Part shown: one piece after another, positions 26,600-36,133 of the stretch
Layout: every line of letters begins with the position of its first letter
How positions within the stretch are numbered: position 1 is the first letter of the stretch
Assembly (NCBI RefSeq): GCF_022919835.1
Contig: NZ_CP095074.1
Location: 3,267,501-3,331,500, forward strand
Direction of reading: 5' to 3'
Source of the DNA: Halobacillus shinanisalinarum
GTDB lineage: Bacteria; Bacillota; Bacilli; Bacillales; Halobacillaceae
Length of the DNA: 64,000 nucleotides
Position numbers and translations under genes: made by a program
Notes under the pieces: model-generated
The model's input: only the letters and a program-made list of their open reading frames with translations
What the model was told of the DNA's origin: nothing
Databases searched by the model: none

Positions 26600-26741
26600 G
26601 GCTGGGAAAACGGCGAGACCCCGGAAGGTTTCGCCTGAGGAGGCTTGCTGTTTAGAGGATGTTCGACTAAGTTCGGCACATCCTGTGCCAACGTGACCCC
26701 ACGTCCTGTGGGGCCGCAGGAAAGCGAGTCGTTTCCCAGCC
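26600..26741. repeat. Second palindromic repeat element
   Basis: Arms GGCTGGGAAAACG (26600-26612) and CGTTTCCCAGCC (26730-26741) pair with one bulge. The interior has hairpins such as GCACATCCTGTGC and CCCCACGTCCTGTGGGG. It shares the GGGAAA end motif and GAGACCCCGG-type interior with the first element 190 bases away. Confidence 0.65.
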
Positions 26742-27051
26742 ACTCCGATCCCTCATACCATAACGGACCTAAGTGTCTCGGAGCTGAGTCTTCAGGATAA
26801 GGGGGCGATGTGAAGCAACATTGATAGAAGGTGATCAAACTTCTTTATAAAACTAAAATCTGCTGGATAAGAATTCACTTTGAATCTTTTCGGAAAAGAG
26901 CCATATATTCTGCCAGTCTTTGGCGTTTTAAAAAGAGCAATTATGAATTGATTCATGGAATAAAACTCTTTAAGTTAAAAGAGAGGATATCCACGAATGT
27001 TTCCTACCTTTTTGTAAAACCTAATGGTGATTACATAAGGAGGAATTGACC

Positions 27052-28656
27052 GTGAATGTAGCTAACATCACGACAATCATCGGCTTTGCTACGTGTGCAC
27101 TCATTTTGCTAATACTCATTGCAATTGGAATCTATTTATACTCAGTTGATCGCACTCAAAAAATGCATCCCATTCTTCGTAATTATCCAATAATCGGACG
27201 GGCCAGGTACTTTTTCCAGCAAATTGGCCCGGAAATGCGTTCGTACCTATTTAACAATGACCGAGAAGGGACACCTTTTTCCCGAAATGATTATGAACAT
27301 ATTAAGAATAAGGCAAAGTATAAACGTGATGTCTTTGGTTATGGATCACAGAGAGATTTTGAAAAAGAAGGCTATTATGTTAGGAATTCAATGTTTCCCA
27401 AGCTGACCGAAGAATTAAAGATGGACCGGGAAACGAAGGTAACCACAGACCGCTATCTGTTGATCAAGGAACCTTTATTTACCCAGAAAAAGGAAGAGTT
27501 AGAGCAGGATGAATCCCCAGTTTATTTGCTCGATGAGGAAGATGCCATAGTGATTGGAGAAAAGGCGAAAAACCCCTTTTTCGTCAGAGGTCAAATTGGT
27601 ATGTCGGCAATGAGTTACGGGTCCCTGGGCGACCGTGCGATTACAACCTTATCAGAGGGGCTCGGGATTGCTAAAGGAACATGGATGAATACTGGAGAAG
27701 GCGGGCTTTCTGATTATCATTTAAAGGGCGGCGTTGATATTATCATGCAAATCGGTCCCGGTTTATTTGGGGTCAGGGACAAAGAGGGTAATTTTAGCTG
27801 GGATGCCTTAAAGGAAAAAAGTGAAATTCCTGAAGTGAAAGCATTTGAAGTTAAATTGGGTCAAGGTGCGAAAACCCGCGGCGGTCACATTGATGCCGAG
27901 AAAGTAACAGAAGAAATTGCAAGAATTCGAATGGTAGAACCGTTTAAATCGATCGATAGTCCGAACCGTTTTCGAGAATTCAGTGATTTCCCTTCATTAT
28001 TTGATTTTATTGACCAGGTTCGGGAGCATTCAGGAAAGCCAGTGGGTATGAAAGTCGTTATAGGCAGTAGTCATGAAGCTGAAGAATTGGCAAAACATAT
28101 TAAGGATACTGGAAAAAGCCCTGATTTTATTACCGTCGATGGCGGGGAAGGCGGGACAGGCGCCTCCTACCAGGAGTTGGCTGACAGTGTCGGTTTACCC
28201 ATTAGGTCTGCACTGCCTTTAGTGGATCATGCCCTAAAAAAATATGGGGTACGTAATCAAGTGAAAATCATTGCCTCTGGAAAGCTAGTCTCACCAGATC
28301 GAATCGCGATTGCACTGGCCATGGGAGCTGATCTGGTTAATATAGCACGAGGATTTATGATTACAGTTGGCTGTATCCAGGCCCTCCAATGCGCATCGAA
28401 TGCTTGTCCAGTTGGGGTAGCCACAACAGATCCTGAATTACAAAAAGGGCTCGTCATTGACGAAAAGAAATGGCGAACAGCGAATTATGTTATTACGATG
28501 CGAAAGGGATTATTTCGGATTGCTGCTGCGGCAGGGTTAGATTCCCCTATTCATTTTAAGCGTAAACACATTGTTTATAATGATGAAAAAGGTAGAGTGT
28601 GGTCACTGGATGATATGTATCAATCCATTGTTGAACAAGAAGAGAAGGTTGAGTAG
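27052..28656 (+). CDS. yerD: FMN-binding glutamate synthase family protein (YerD-like)
   Basis: A roughly 534-residue protein with one N-terminal membrane helix (ITTIIGFATCALILLILIAI) and a glutamate-synthase alpha/beta barrel domain. Recognisable blocks are RGQIGMSAMSYGSLGDRAI, NTGEGGLSDYH, KLGQGAKTRGGHI, ITVDGGEGGTGA and the Fe-S cysteine region CIQALQCASNACPVGVAT. The architecture matches Bacillus YerD. GTG 27052 is chosen because AAGGAGG is 8 bases upstream. The true electron donor and substrate of these stand-alone FMN proteins are not established. A terminator follows. Confidence 0.88.
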   Translation: MNVANITTIIGFATCALILLILIAIGIYLYSVDRTQKMHPILRNYPIIGRARYFFQQIGPEMRSYLFNNDREGTPFSRNDYEHIKNKAKYKRDVFGYGSQRDFEKEGYYVRNSMFPKLTEELKMDRETKVTTDRYLLIKEPLFTQKKEELEQDESPVYLLDEEDAIVIGEKAKNPFFVRGQIGMSAMSYGSLGDRAITTLSEGLGIAKGTWMNTGEGGLSDYHLKGGVDIIMQIGPGLFGVRDKEGNFSWDALKEKSEIPEVKAFEVKLGQGAKTRGGHIDAEKVTEEIARIRMVEPFKSIDSPNRFREFSDFPSLFDFIDQVREHSGKPVGMKVVIGSSHEAEELAKHIKDTGKSPDFITVDGGEGGTGASYQELADSVGLPIRSALPLVDHALKKYGVRNQVKIIASGKLVSPDRIAIALAMGADLVNIARGFMITVGCIQALQCASNACPVGVATTDPELQKGLVIDEKKWRTANYVITMRKGLFRIAAAAGLDSPIHFKRKHIVYNDEKGRVWSLDDMYQSIVEQEEKVE

Positions 28657-29047
28657 TACGGACTGTTCTTGAGGTCTTATCGAATGATCGATAGGGCCTT
28701 ATTTTTATTAAACACCGTAGCACCTAAGCTGGTTCTGAACCGGACACGACCTGGATGAATAGTTAACATGTGAATAGGAGCGAACATAAAGAAAATTATT
28801 GAGAGATTAGAGCGTTCCTTTGCAAGGGCGCTTTTTGGTGCAAAAAAGTTGTCGACTTATTTTGACAGAACTCTATGAGAAGGAGTAGAACTAAAACCTT
28901 GATATAGCCATGTTTATACATAAATCTATTAAATGAATTTTAGTGCTTGAAAGTATTTAGGCTTTAAATGACATTCTTGAGGAAAAATTTAGATAATTCT
29001 AAAATAGATATGCTGTAGTAATTATTCCAAAAAAAGGAGGAACTTAC
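28657..29047. other. Intergenic region before hisC
   Basis: About 390 bases. It contains the yerD terminator (28673-28707) and a second hairpin-T-run structure near 28811-28840 (AGCGTTCC...AAGGGCGCTTTTT). No gene is evident. The hisC operon promoter should lie in the right part, but I cannot name boxes. Confidence 0.5.
28673..28707 (+). terminator. Terminator after yerD
   Basis: Stem GGTCTTATCGA / TCGATAGGGCC (with mismatches) followed by TTATTTTTATT. Confidence 0.6.
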
Positions 29048-30160
29048 ATGATTCAGCCACGTTCGCAAATTAACCAAATTGCTATGTATTCTCCGGGAAA
29101 GCCGGTTGAAGAATTGAAACGAGAGAAAGGGCTCTCGAAAATTATCAAGATGGCTTCGAATGAAAATCCATTCGGCTACTCTCCGCTTGCTGCAGAAGCT
29201 ATACAAAGTGAAATGAAGGAGCTCCCGTTTTATCCCGAAGTGACGTCACCAATACTCGCTGAAAAATTAGCAAACAGGCTTGAGGTTTCCCCTGATCAAA
29301 TCATATTTGGCAGTGGATCAGATGAGGTGATCCGCTTGTTATCAAGAACATATATAAATGAAGGCGATGAGGTCGTCATGGCCGGAGTCACGTTTCCACG
29401 GTACAAAACCAATGTGGTGATAGAAGGAGGGGTGCCGGTCGAAATCGATATGCAAAATGGAACACATGATTTGGACGCCATGTATCAGGCCATAAATGAG
29501 AAAACGAAGATGGTATTTGTGTGTAATCCAAATAACCCGACAGGAACGATTGTGGAAAAAGAAGCGCTTAGAAGGTTTATTGAAAAGGTACCCTCCCATG
29601 TCATGCTGGTTATGGACGAGGCTTACTATGAATACGCCGACTCCTCTCAATACTTGGAAACATTGCCGCTATTGAATCAATACGAAAATATGGTGATTTT
29701 AAGGACTTTTTCTAAGGTCTATGGACTTGCCGCATTGCGGATTGGTTATGGGCTTATGTCTTCTGAAATGGTTAGCCATTTACGTAAAGTGAAGGAACCT
29801 TTTAATGTGAATAGACTGGCCGAGGCGGCTGCCTCTGCTTCTCTTGACGATGATGAGTTCATGCATGAAAGTATCAATCTCAATCGGGAAGGCCGCGAAT
29901 ACTTGAATAATAGTTTTGATCACATGAACTTAGGCTATTTCCCGACACAAACCAACTTTATCATGGTCGATGTAGGGGCTCCGGCTGAAGAAGTGTATGA
30001 ATATCTTCTCGATGAGGGGATTATCATTCGTCCAGGCCATTTGATGGGTTATCCGACGATGATTCGTGTCACGATTGGAAAAAAAGAAGATAATCAACGG
30101 TTTATTGAATGCTTGCAAGCCTATTTAGAGAAAAAGAACGCAAATGTCAATCAGTCTTAA
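29048..30160 (+). CDS. hisC: Histidinol-phosphate/aromatic aminotransferase family protein
   Basis: A 370-residue class I/II PLP-dependent aminotransferase of the HisC subfamily. Motifs: ASNENPFG near residue 37, CNPNNPTG near 158, MDEAYYEYAD near 195, and the PLP lysine in RTFSKVYGLAALRIGYG near 224. The start has AAAGGAGG upstream. The gene opens an operon with 2-oxo acid dehydrogenase E1 and E2 genes and is not near other his genes, so a catabolic role on aromatic or other amino acids is more likely than histidine synthesis. Whether histidinol phosphate is also a substrate cannot be told from sequence. Confidence 0.85.
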   Translation: MIQPRSQINQIAMYSPGKPVEELKREKGLSKIIKMASNENPFGYSPLAAEAIQSEMKELPFYPEVTSPILAEKLANRLEVSPDQIIFGSGSDEVIRLLSRTYINEGDEVVMAGVTFPRYKTNVVIEGGVPVEIDMQNGTHDLDAMYQAINEKTKMVFVCNPNNPTGTIVEKEALRRFIEKVPSHVMLVMDEAYYEYADSSQYLETLPLLNQYENMVILRTFSKVYGLAALRIGYGLMSSEMVSHLRKVKEPFNVNRLAEAAASASLDDDEFMHESINLNREGREYLNNSFDHMNLGYFPTQTNFIMVDVGAPAEEVYEYLLDEGIIIRPGHLMGYPTMIRVTIGKKEDNQRFIECLQAYLEKKNANVNQS

Positions 30161-30179
30161 CAGGAAAGGATGTTGTAGT

Positions 30180-31253
30180 GTGGATATGCTCGAGCGATTT
30201 CCAGTGACGCAATATATCAATGAAGATGGTGAACTGATTAAACAAGAAGTACAGGAGGAGTTATCCCTAGACCTTGTCAAAATGTTTTATGAAAAAATGC
30301 TGCGGGCACGCATGATGGATAAAAAATGCGTCAACCTGCAGCGACAAGGGAAAATTGGTACCTATGTTCAATATGAAGGACAGGAGGCAGCACAGGTGGG
30401 CAGTGCGCTTGCGATCGAGGAAGGGGACTGGATGTTTCCTTCCTATCGAGACCACGCGGCAACGATGACGTTTGGTCATTCACTGCGCAACCTGCTCTTA
30501 TATTGGGTAGGGCGGATCGAAGGCGGAATCCCCCCTGAAGGCAAAAACATTTTTCCACCAGCCGTCCCGATTGCCTCTCAATTGCTGCACGCGACTGGGG
30601 TAGCATGGGCGGAAAAGAAGAAGAATACCGACCGAGTATCGCTGGTGTATTTTGGGGACGGAGCAACTTCTGAAGGAGATTTTCATGAAGGGCTTAATTT
30701 TGCAAGCGTTTTCAAAGCGCCGGTCGTATTTTTAAATCAAAATAATGGGTACGCCATCAGTGTTCCTACTGAAAAACAGATGAACTCAAAGACGATTGCT
30801 CAAAAAGGGTTGGGGTATGACATCCCAAGCATTCGCATTGATGGTAACGATATTCTAGCTGTTTTTATAGAAACGAAAAAAGCAGTGGATCGTGCTCGAC
30901 GGGGGGAAGGACCGACCTTAATTGAAGCGGTCACATGGCGGTACGGTGCCCACACGACAGCCGATGATCCGTCCAAATATCGTGATCAATCGGAAAGTGA
31001 TCGGAGACGTACGACAACGGACCCGTTGCTGCGACTCGAAAAATATATGAAGAACGAAAACAGCTGGGACGAAGAATGGCTGGCTAGTATGGAGCAGAAA
31101 ATCACGAATGAAATCAACACGGCTATATCTGAGATGAAAGATTACCCGAAAGCGGACATTGACCAAGTGTTTAGCCATGTATTCGAAAAGCCAACATGGA
31201 CGATTGAGCAACAACGTGAACATCACATGTCTATCAAGAGGGGGAAGGTATAA
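30180..31253 (+). CDS. 2-oxo acid dehydrogenase E1 component, alpha subunit
   Basis: A roughly 357-residue thiamine diphosphate-dependent E1 alpha (PdhA/BkdAA family). Visible: SYRDHAATMTFGH, the TPP-binding GDGATSEGDFHEGLNFASV...NQNN motif near residue 165-195, and RYGAHTTADDPSKYR near 270. GTG 30180 is chosen for AGGAAAGGA nine bases upstream. It lies 19 bases after hisC and its stop overlaps the E1 beta start. Oxo-acid specificity (pyruvate, branched-chain or aromatic) cannot be fixed; the hisC neighbour suggests amino-acid-derived oxo acids. Confidence 0.9.
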   Translation: MDMLERFPVTQYINEDGELIKQEVQEELSLDLVKMFYEKMLRARMMDKKCVNLQRQGKIGTYVQYEGQEAAQVGSALAIEEGDWMFPSYRDHAATMTFGHSLRNLLLYWVGRIEGGIPPEGKNIFPPAVPIASQLLHATGVAWAEKKKNTDRVSLVYFGDGATSEGDFHEGLNFASVFKAPVVFLNQNNGYAISVPTEKQMNSKTIAQKGLGYDIPSIRIDGNDILAVFIETKKAVDRARRGEGPTLIEAVTWRYGAHTTADDPSKYRDQSESDRRRTTTDPLLRLEKYMKNENSWDEEWLASMEQKITNEINTAISEMKDYPKADIDQVFSHVFEKPTWTIEQQREHHMSIKRGKV

Positions 31254-32251
31254 TGACGACAGCAGTTCAGGTGAAAAAACTGACGATGGTGCAGGCGGTT
31301 ACGGATGCAATGAGAACAATGCTTGAAGAAGATGAATCCGTTTTGGTTCTTGGGGAGGACGTAGGACAGAACGGTGGTGTATTCCGTGCGACAGATGGTT
31401 TGTTTGAGCAATTTGGTGAGGAGCGGGTGATTGATACCCCGCTTGCGGAATCCGGCATTGTCGGGACATCGATTGGGCTTGCGGTCAATGGCTTCCGTCC
31501 GATTGCTGAGATGCAATTCTTAGGATTCATTTATCCAGCATTTAACCAACTGATGACCCATGCCACAAGGATGCGTCAGCGTTCAATGGGGAGATACACC
31601 GTACCGATGGTGATCAGAGCGCCGTATGGTGCAGGAGTCAAAGCTCCGGAGATTCATTCAGATAGTGTTGAAGCATTATTTACACATATCCCTGGCTTGA
31701 AGGTAGTTATTCCTTCGAATGCTTATGATGCGAAAGGCTTGCTGATCGCAAGTATTGAAGATCCGGACCCCGTACTTTTTTTAGAGCCGATGAGATGTTA
31801 CCGCTCCTCTCGCACAGAGGTGCCCGATGAGAAATATTCGATTGAACTCGGGAAAGCGTCTTATGTCAAAGAAGGCAGTGACGTAACTGTGATGACATGG
31901 GGTGCAATGGTCCCTGATACGGTAAAAGCCGTAGAAAAGTTTGAGAAAGAACATAATGCCACATGTGATGTCATTGATCTGAGAACATTGTATCCATTAG
32001 ACAAAGATACAATCGCAGAGTCTGTGAAAAAAACGGGACGGGTCGTCATTATCCATGAAGCACCATCAGCTGGAGGGGTGAATGGAGATATTATTTCAGT
32101 CATTAATGACACATCCTTTTTCTACTTGAAGGCACCAATCCAAAAGGTGACAGGATTCGATACACCAGTCCCTGTGTATTCGCTTGAGCAGGAATATTTA
32201 CCAAGCAGCGAGAAGATTATCAGTGCCCTTAACACAACACTTTCGTACTAG
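31253..32251 (+). CDS. 2-oxo acid dehydrogenase E1 component, beta subunit
   Basis: A 332-residue transketolase-type E1 beta subunit. Recognisable blocks are LGEDVGQNGGVFRAT, DTPLAESGIVGTSIGLA, QFLGFIYPAFNQL, EALFTHIPGLKVVIPS and VIHEAPSAGG-like sequence. Length is normal. It overlaps the E1 alpha stop codon by one base and is followed 27 bases later by E2, forming one transcription unit. With E1 alpha it decarboxylates the oxo acid and transfers the acyl group to lipoate on E2. Confidence 0.92.
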   Translation: MTTAVQVKKLTMVQAVTDAMRTMLEEDESVLVLGEDVGQNGGVFRATDGLFEQFGEERVIDTPLAESGIVGTSIGLAVNGFRPIAEMQFLGFIYPAFNQLMTHATRMRQRSMGRYTVPMVIRAPYGAGVKAPEIHSDSVEALFTHIPGLKVVIPSNAYDAKGLLIASIEDPDPVLFLEPMRCYRSSRTEVPDEKYSIELGKASYVKEGSDVTVMTWGAMVPDTVKAVEKFEKEHNATCDVIDLRTLYPLDKDTIAESVKKTGRVVIIHEAPSAGGVNGDIISVINDTSFFYLKAPIQKVTGFDTPVPVYSLEQEYLPSSEKIISALNTTLSY

Positions 32252-32278
32252 TCGAAATACAGGAAGGAGGACATGAAT

Positions 32279-33538
32279 ATGGACGTAAAATTACATGACA
32301 TTGGTGAGGGGATGCACGAAGCTGAAATCCTTCATTATTTTGTGAAGAAAGGAGAGCCCGTCAAAAATGATGCTCCATTGGTTGAAATTCAAACAGACAA
32401 AATGACAGCGGAATTGACGGCTCCATCTGACGGAATAATAGGGGACATCAAGTTTGAACTAGGGGAAGTCGTTGAAGTAGGAACGACTATTTTAACTATT
32501 ACAACCGATCAAAAGGAACCATCACCTAATCTCGAACCAACGGTGAAGGCTTCACCATCGGAAGCAAGCGGGGGAGTAGCGACACAGCCTGCCACTAGGA
32601 CGTTAGATAGATGGCTACCTATGAATCGGGTTATGGCTTCGCCTCATACAAGGAGAGTGGCCAGGGAAAATGACGTGAATATTAAAAACGTAACAGGAAC
32701 AGGTCGGGCTGGACGCGTATTGGATGAGGATATTTTTGCCTATATCGAAGCGCAGACACAGGCTGCTCCGGTTGCTGAGGAAAAAAGCCATCAAGATGAG
32801 GTAGTCATTCAAAATTCTAAGGAAGTGGATGAAACTGTCCAAACGATTCCGTTCAAAGGCCGTCGTAAGCAGATAGCCAAAAAAATGACGCAATCTCTTT
32901 ATACAGCTCCACATGTTACCCACTTTGACGAAGTGGACATGACGGAATTGTTACATTTGAAAAAGCAGCTAAAGGAAGGGACAACTCGTCAACCAGGGAT
33001 CTCAATCTCCGTAGCAGCTTTTTTTATCAAAGCATTGCAGCTTTCTTTAGAGGAATTCCCGATATTTAACTCGAAATTAGATGAAGAGAAGGAAGAAATT
33101 TATTTAGAATCCTCTTATAACATTGGGCTGGCTACAGGAACAGATAAAGGCTTGATTGTTCCGGTTTTAAAAAATGTAGAAAATCTATCACTGGTAGAAA
33201 TCCACGAACAGATGAAGACATTGACGAAAAAGGCCACAGAGAACAAGCTTTCCGGTCAGGATTTAAGAGGAGGAACGTTTACCATTAGCAACGTAGGGCC
33301 AATGGGCAGTACAGGGGCCACCCCGATTTTGAACTATCCGGAAACAGGCTTAATGGCATTTCATAAAACGAAGAAGATGCCAGTCGTTATCAATGATGAA
33401 ATTGTCATAAGGGAAATGATGAACGTCACTTTGACCTTTGACCATCGTGTCGCAGATGGATCGCAATCGATCGCGTTCACGAATAAGTTTATTGACTACA
33501 TTGAAAAACCTCATTTGATGTTAGTGGAGTTGACTTAG
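32279..33538 (+). CDS. 2-oxo acid dehydrogenase E2 (dihydrolipoyl acyltransferase)
   Basis: A roughly 419-residue E2 protein. Domains: one lipoyl domain (residues 1-75, lipoyl Lys near 41 in EIQTDKMTAEL), a Pro/Ser-rich linker, a peripheral subunit-binding domain (ASPHTRRVARENDVNIKNV, then GTGRAGRVLDEDI), and the C-terminal acyltransferase domain ending in the catalytic HRVADG motif. ATG 32279 is preferred to ATG 32273 because AGGAGG is then 8 bases away. No E3 (lipoamide dehydrogenase) gene follows, so E3 must come from elsewhere. Confidence 0.92.
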   Translation: MDVKLHDIGEGMHEAEILHYFVKKGEPVKNDAPLVEIQTDKMTAELTAPSDGIIGDIKFELGEVVEVGTTILTITTDQKEPSPNLEPTVKASPSEASGGVATQPATRTLDRWLPMNRVMASPHTRRVARENDVNIKNVTGTGRAGRVLDEDIFAYIEAQTQAAPVAEEKSHQDEVVIQNSKEVDETVQTIPFKGRRKQIAKKMTQSLYTAPHVTHFDEVDMTELLHLKKQLKEGTTRQPGISISVAAFFIKALQLSLEEFPIFNSKLDEEKEEIYLESSYNIGLATGTDKGLIVPVLKNVENLSLVEIHEQMKTLTKKATENKLSGQDLRGGTFTISNVGPMGSTGATPILNYPETGLMAFHKTKKMPVVINDEIVIREMMNVTLTFDHRVADGSQSIAFTNKFIDYIEKPHLMLVELT

Positions 33539-33549
33539 AGGGGCCGTTT

Positions 33550-33585
33550 GAATTTTCCCCATCATTTCAGTGATGGGGAAAATTC
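33550..33585 (+). terminator. Strong hairpin after the E2 gene
   Basis: A perfect 15-bp stem, GAATTTTCCCCATCA pairing with TGATGGGGAAAATTC, around loop TTTCAG. There is no T tract; it could stabilise the operon's 3' end or act as an attenuator. Confidence 0.6.
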
Positions 33586-33716
33586 ACTGAAGCCTAGTTA
33601 AACCCGGGAAAAGACATAGAAACGGGCGTCCATAAACGGTGATAGCATCAACTGTTTGTTATTGGAAAAAGAAGATATAACGGTTGGTTTTTAATCATAC
33701 TAGAGAGGGGAATTTC

Positions 33717-35150
33717 ATGAAAAAAAGGAAGCCTTCATTTCTCGTGTCAAGTCTCATCATTCTTTTTATTATCGCTATTCTTGGTGTAAGTATTTTGGTT
33801 TATGGAGCAGCTCCTCATATTCCTATTGTACTCGCGGCCATCATTGTGGCGCTCTATGGCTTAAAGCTTGGTTACAAGTGGAAAGAATTGGAGCAAGCCA
33901 TGACTAAAGGTGTATCCTATGGAATCCCAGCCATTTTAATATTAAGTTTAATCGGGATCCTTGTCGGCGTCTGGGTGCTCAATGGCACCGTTCAAACGAT
34001 CACGTATTATGGACTTCAAGTGTTGTCTCCATCGATCTTTTTAGTAACTGCGGTTATCATCACCGCAGTGGTCGCTATCATGACAGGAAGCTCTTGGAGT
34101 GCCATTAGTACGATTGGTATTGCGTTAATGGGTGTTGCTTACGGTATGTCTATTTCTCCGAACATTACCGCTGGTGCGATCGTGTGTGGGGCGATGTTTG
34201 GTGACAAACTCTCTCCTCTTTCAGATACAACCAACCTAGCCGCCGCAACGGCGAAGGTGGATATTTTTCAGCATATTAAGCACATGCTTTGGACGACAGT
34301 CCCCAGTTTACTCATAACCCTGGCGATTTTCGCGTTTATCGGTTTTACTTCAGATCGCAGTGCCGCTGATACAGGTAAAGTGGATGCCATGATGACGACA
34401 TTGAATAATGAATTCATGCTGACACCCATCGCTCTCATCTCACCACTGTTAATCATCTTTTTGGCCTTTAGAAAAGTGAGCCCGATTCCATCATTGATTA
34501 TCGGTTTAGTCGCAGCTGTTTTAACATCGTTTTATACCGTATCAGGCGTATCCTTTGGTACGATTATGAATACCGCCCACTTTGGTTACACGGCAGAAAC
34601 AGGTGACGAAGCCATAGACAGTCTGTTGTCCCTAGGGGGATTAGACAGTATGTTATTCGGTGTATCGTTAATTTTGATGGCGCTTTCTTTTGGTGGGATC
34701 ATTCGGGAAATTGGCTTGGCCCATGCCATCATTGATGGAATGAGGAGTTTTTTAAGAAGTCGAGGAAATGTTATTTCGTCAACGGTGCTTTCTTGCTTAG
34801 GGATCAATGTCGTTGTGGGAGAACAGTACTTGTCCATTATTTTACCCGGTCAAATGCTTGAAGAAAGCTACGAAGAGGCAAATCTCCATCCTAAAAATAT
34901 GTCACGTACGCTTGAAGATGCGGGGACCCTAATTCATCCACTGATACCTTGGGGAGTAACAGGTGCATTCATCATGACAACATTAAATGTAGGTGTCGGC
35001 TACATTCCGTTCTCTTTTATTTGTTTTATCTCACCAATTATTGCAATTATATATGGATACTCGGGTTTTACGTTAACACCGATGGGAAAAGAGAAACTGG
35101 TTCACATTGATGAAAAACAAGCCGCTTCCGGATCAGCAAAGAATGGGTAA
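33717..35150 (+). CDS. nhaC: NhaC family Na+/H+ antiporter
   Basis: A roughly 477-residue polytopic protein of the NhaC family with 11-12 helices. Family blocks: MTGSSWSAISTIGIALMGVA, GAIVCGAMFGDKLSPLSDTTNLA (ion-path Asp residues) and a second half with LEDAGTLIHPLIPWGVTGAF. ATG 33717 has GAGAGGGG upstream. It stands alone after the E2 hairpin. Such proteins may also exchange organic anions or amino acids, so the substrate is not certain. Confidence 0.88.
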   Translation: MKKRKPSFLVSSLIILFIIAILGVSILVYGAAPHIPIVLAAIIVALYGLKLGYKWKELEQAMTKGVSYGIPAILILSLIGILVGVWVLNGTVQTITYYGLQVLSPSIFLVTAVIITAVVAIMTGSSWSAISTIGIALMGVAYGMSISPNITAGAIVCGAMFGDKLSPLSDTTNLAAATAKVDIFQHIKHMLWTTVPSLLITLAIFAFIGFTSDRSAADTGKVDAMMTTLNNEFMLTPIALISPLLIIFLAFRKVSPIPSLIIGLVAAVLTSFYTVSGVSFGTIMNTAHFGYTAETGDEAIDSLLSLGGLDSMLFGVSLILMALSFGGIIREIGLAHAIIDGMRSFLRSRGNVISSTVLSCLGINVVVGEQYLSIILPGQMLEESYEEANLHPKNMSRTLEDAGTLIHPLIPWGVTGAFIMTTLNVGVGYIPFSFICFISPIIAIIYGYSGFTLTPMGKEKLVHIDEKQAASGSAKNG

Positions 35151-35237
35151 GTAGCGGGTAAATTTGTTTGCATGGGGGGTGATTGTGCCTTCCATGCTTT
35201 TATTATGTGATAAAATTTTTCAAGAGGAGGAATAACA

Positions 35238-36092
35238 GTGCATACATATAAAAAAACAATCGAGTTTAAGGGGAGAGATCGTACATTCCATTATGCCTGT
35301 CCCCAAAAAATAAACAAACCATTGCCCATTGTATTTGGTTTTCATGGGGCCGGAAGCAGTGCCCGTCATCACATGAAGATTACGAGGTTTCATGAAAAAG
35401 CGGAGGATTATCAGATGATGGCAGTATTTCCTGAAGCTGTCCAACTCGACAGGTCTGACCGTATGTCAAAACAATGGAATGAAGGCAGAAGGAAAAACGC
35501 TGCATATCAAAATGATGTAGATGATGTAGGTTTTATAGTAAAGCTGATCGATTGGTTGAAACATGAGTTTTCAATTGACGAAGATCGCGTTTATGCAACG
35601 GGATTTTCTAATGGGTCTGCTTTTAGCATGAGAATTGCTTTAGAATGTCAAGATGTCATCACAGGTGTTGGCGGTGTTGCGGGGCCTATAGTGCGCGATA
35701 TGGCAGAAGATGGTGAGTGGCGTAAATCGATGCCAATGCTCTTCATTATGGGAACGGATGATAGCATGGTTCCTTATGACGGGGAGTACAACTCTGAGTA
35801 CATGATTGATCAGCTTTTATCGGCACAGGAAACAGCAAGGTTTTTTGCAAAATCCTGGCCTGAATCATCATTAGAATTGAAGGAAGAAATCACTGCATTA
35901 AACGAGCCTTCGATATTCAAATATACCTATCATCAGCACGAGTCAGTTGTCTTTTACTCAATTAATGGTGGTGGACACACATGGCCTGGAGGCCCTGACA
36001 CACAGGCTTCCTCTCTGACTGGGGAGGTGAACACACAACTGGATGCGTCCCAATTGATCTGGGACCATTTGAAAAACTTTCGGAAAGAATGA
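35238..36092 (+). CDS. PHB depolymerase/feruloyl-esterase-like alpha/beta hydrolase
   Basis: A 284-residue esterase of the LpqC/PHB-depolymerase group. The motifs are VFGFHGAGSSARHH (oxyanion region) near residue 34, the nucleophile elbow GFSNGSAFSMR near 122, IMGTDDSMVPYDG for the catalytic Asp, and GGGHTWPGGP for the His near 248. There is no signal peptide, so it acts in the cytoplasm. GTG start with GAGGAGG upstream. The natural ester is unknown; aromatic esters would fit the neighbourhood. Confidence 0.8.
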   Translation: MHTYKKTIEFKGRDRTFHYACPQKINKPLPIVFGFHGAGSSARHHMKITRFHEKAEDYQMMAVFPEAVQLDRSDRMSKQWNEGRRKNAAYQNDVDDVGFIVKLIDWLKHEFSIDEDRVYATGFSNGSAFSMRIALECQDVITGVGGVAGPIVRDMAEDGEWRKSMPMLFIMGTDDSMVPYDGEYNSEYMIDQLLSAQETARFFAKSWPESSLELKEEITALNEPSIFKYTYHQHESVVFYSINGGGHTWPGGPDTQASSLTGEVNTQLDASQLIWDHLKNFRKE

Positions 36093-36133
36093 AGGAAACC
36101 TAGCGTTGGAAGATGAATCATTTTATAATAGCA

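Larger units (their letters stand above)
26021..27045. other. 1-kb non-coding region with palindromic repeat elements
   Basis: No supportable gene. It contains two long palindromic elements (26285-26407 and 26600-26741). Open frames across the second element read as peptides often mis-annotated from such repeats. The last 200 bases should contain the promoter of the glutamate synthase-like gene; I see no clear consensus. Confidence 0.6.

Noticed and set aside
26521..26838. Open frames across the palindromic element, encoding Arg/Pro/His-rich peptides
   Set aside because: They run through inverted repeats, have no ribosome binding site, and show the composition typical of mis-annotated repeat DNA.
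26831..27049. A 72-residue basic frame just upstream of the glutamate synthase-like gene
   Set aside because: Composition is unlike neighbouring proteins, no start signal, and it ends inside the ribosome binding site of the next gene.
29048..30160. Histidine biosynthesis locus
   Set aside because: No other his genes are present; the operon continues with 2-oxo acid dehydrogenase subunits.
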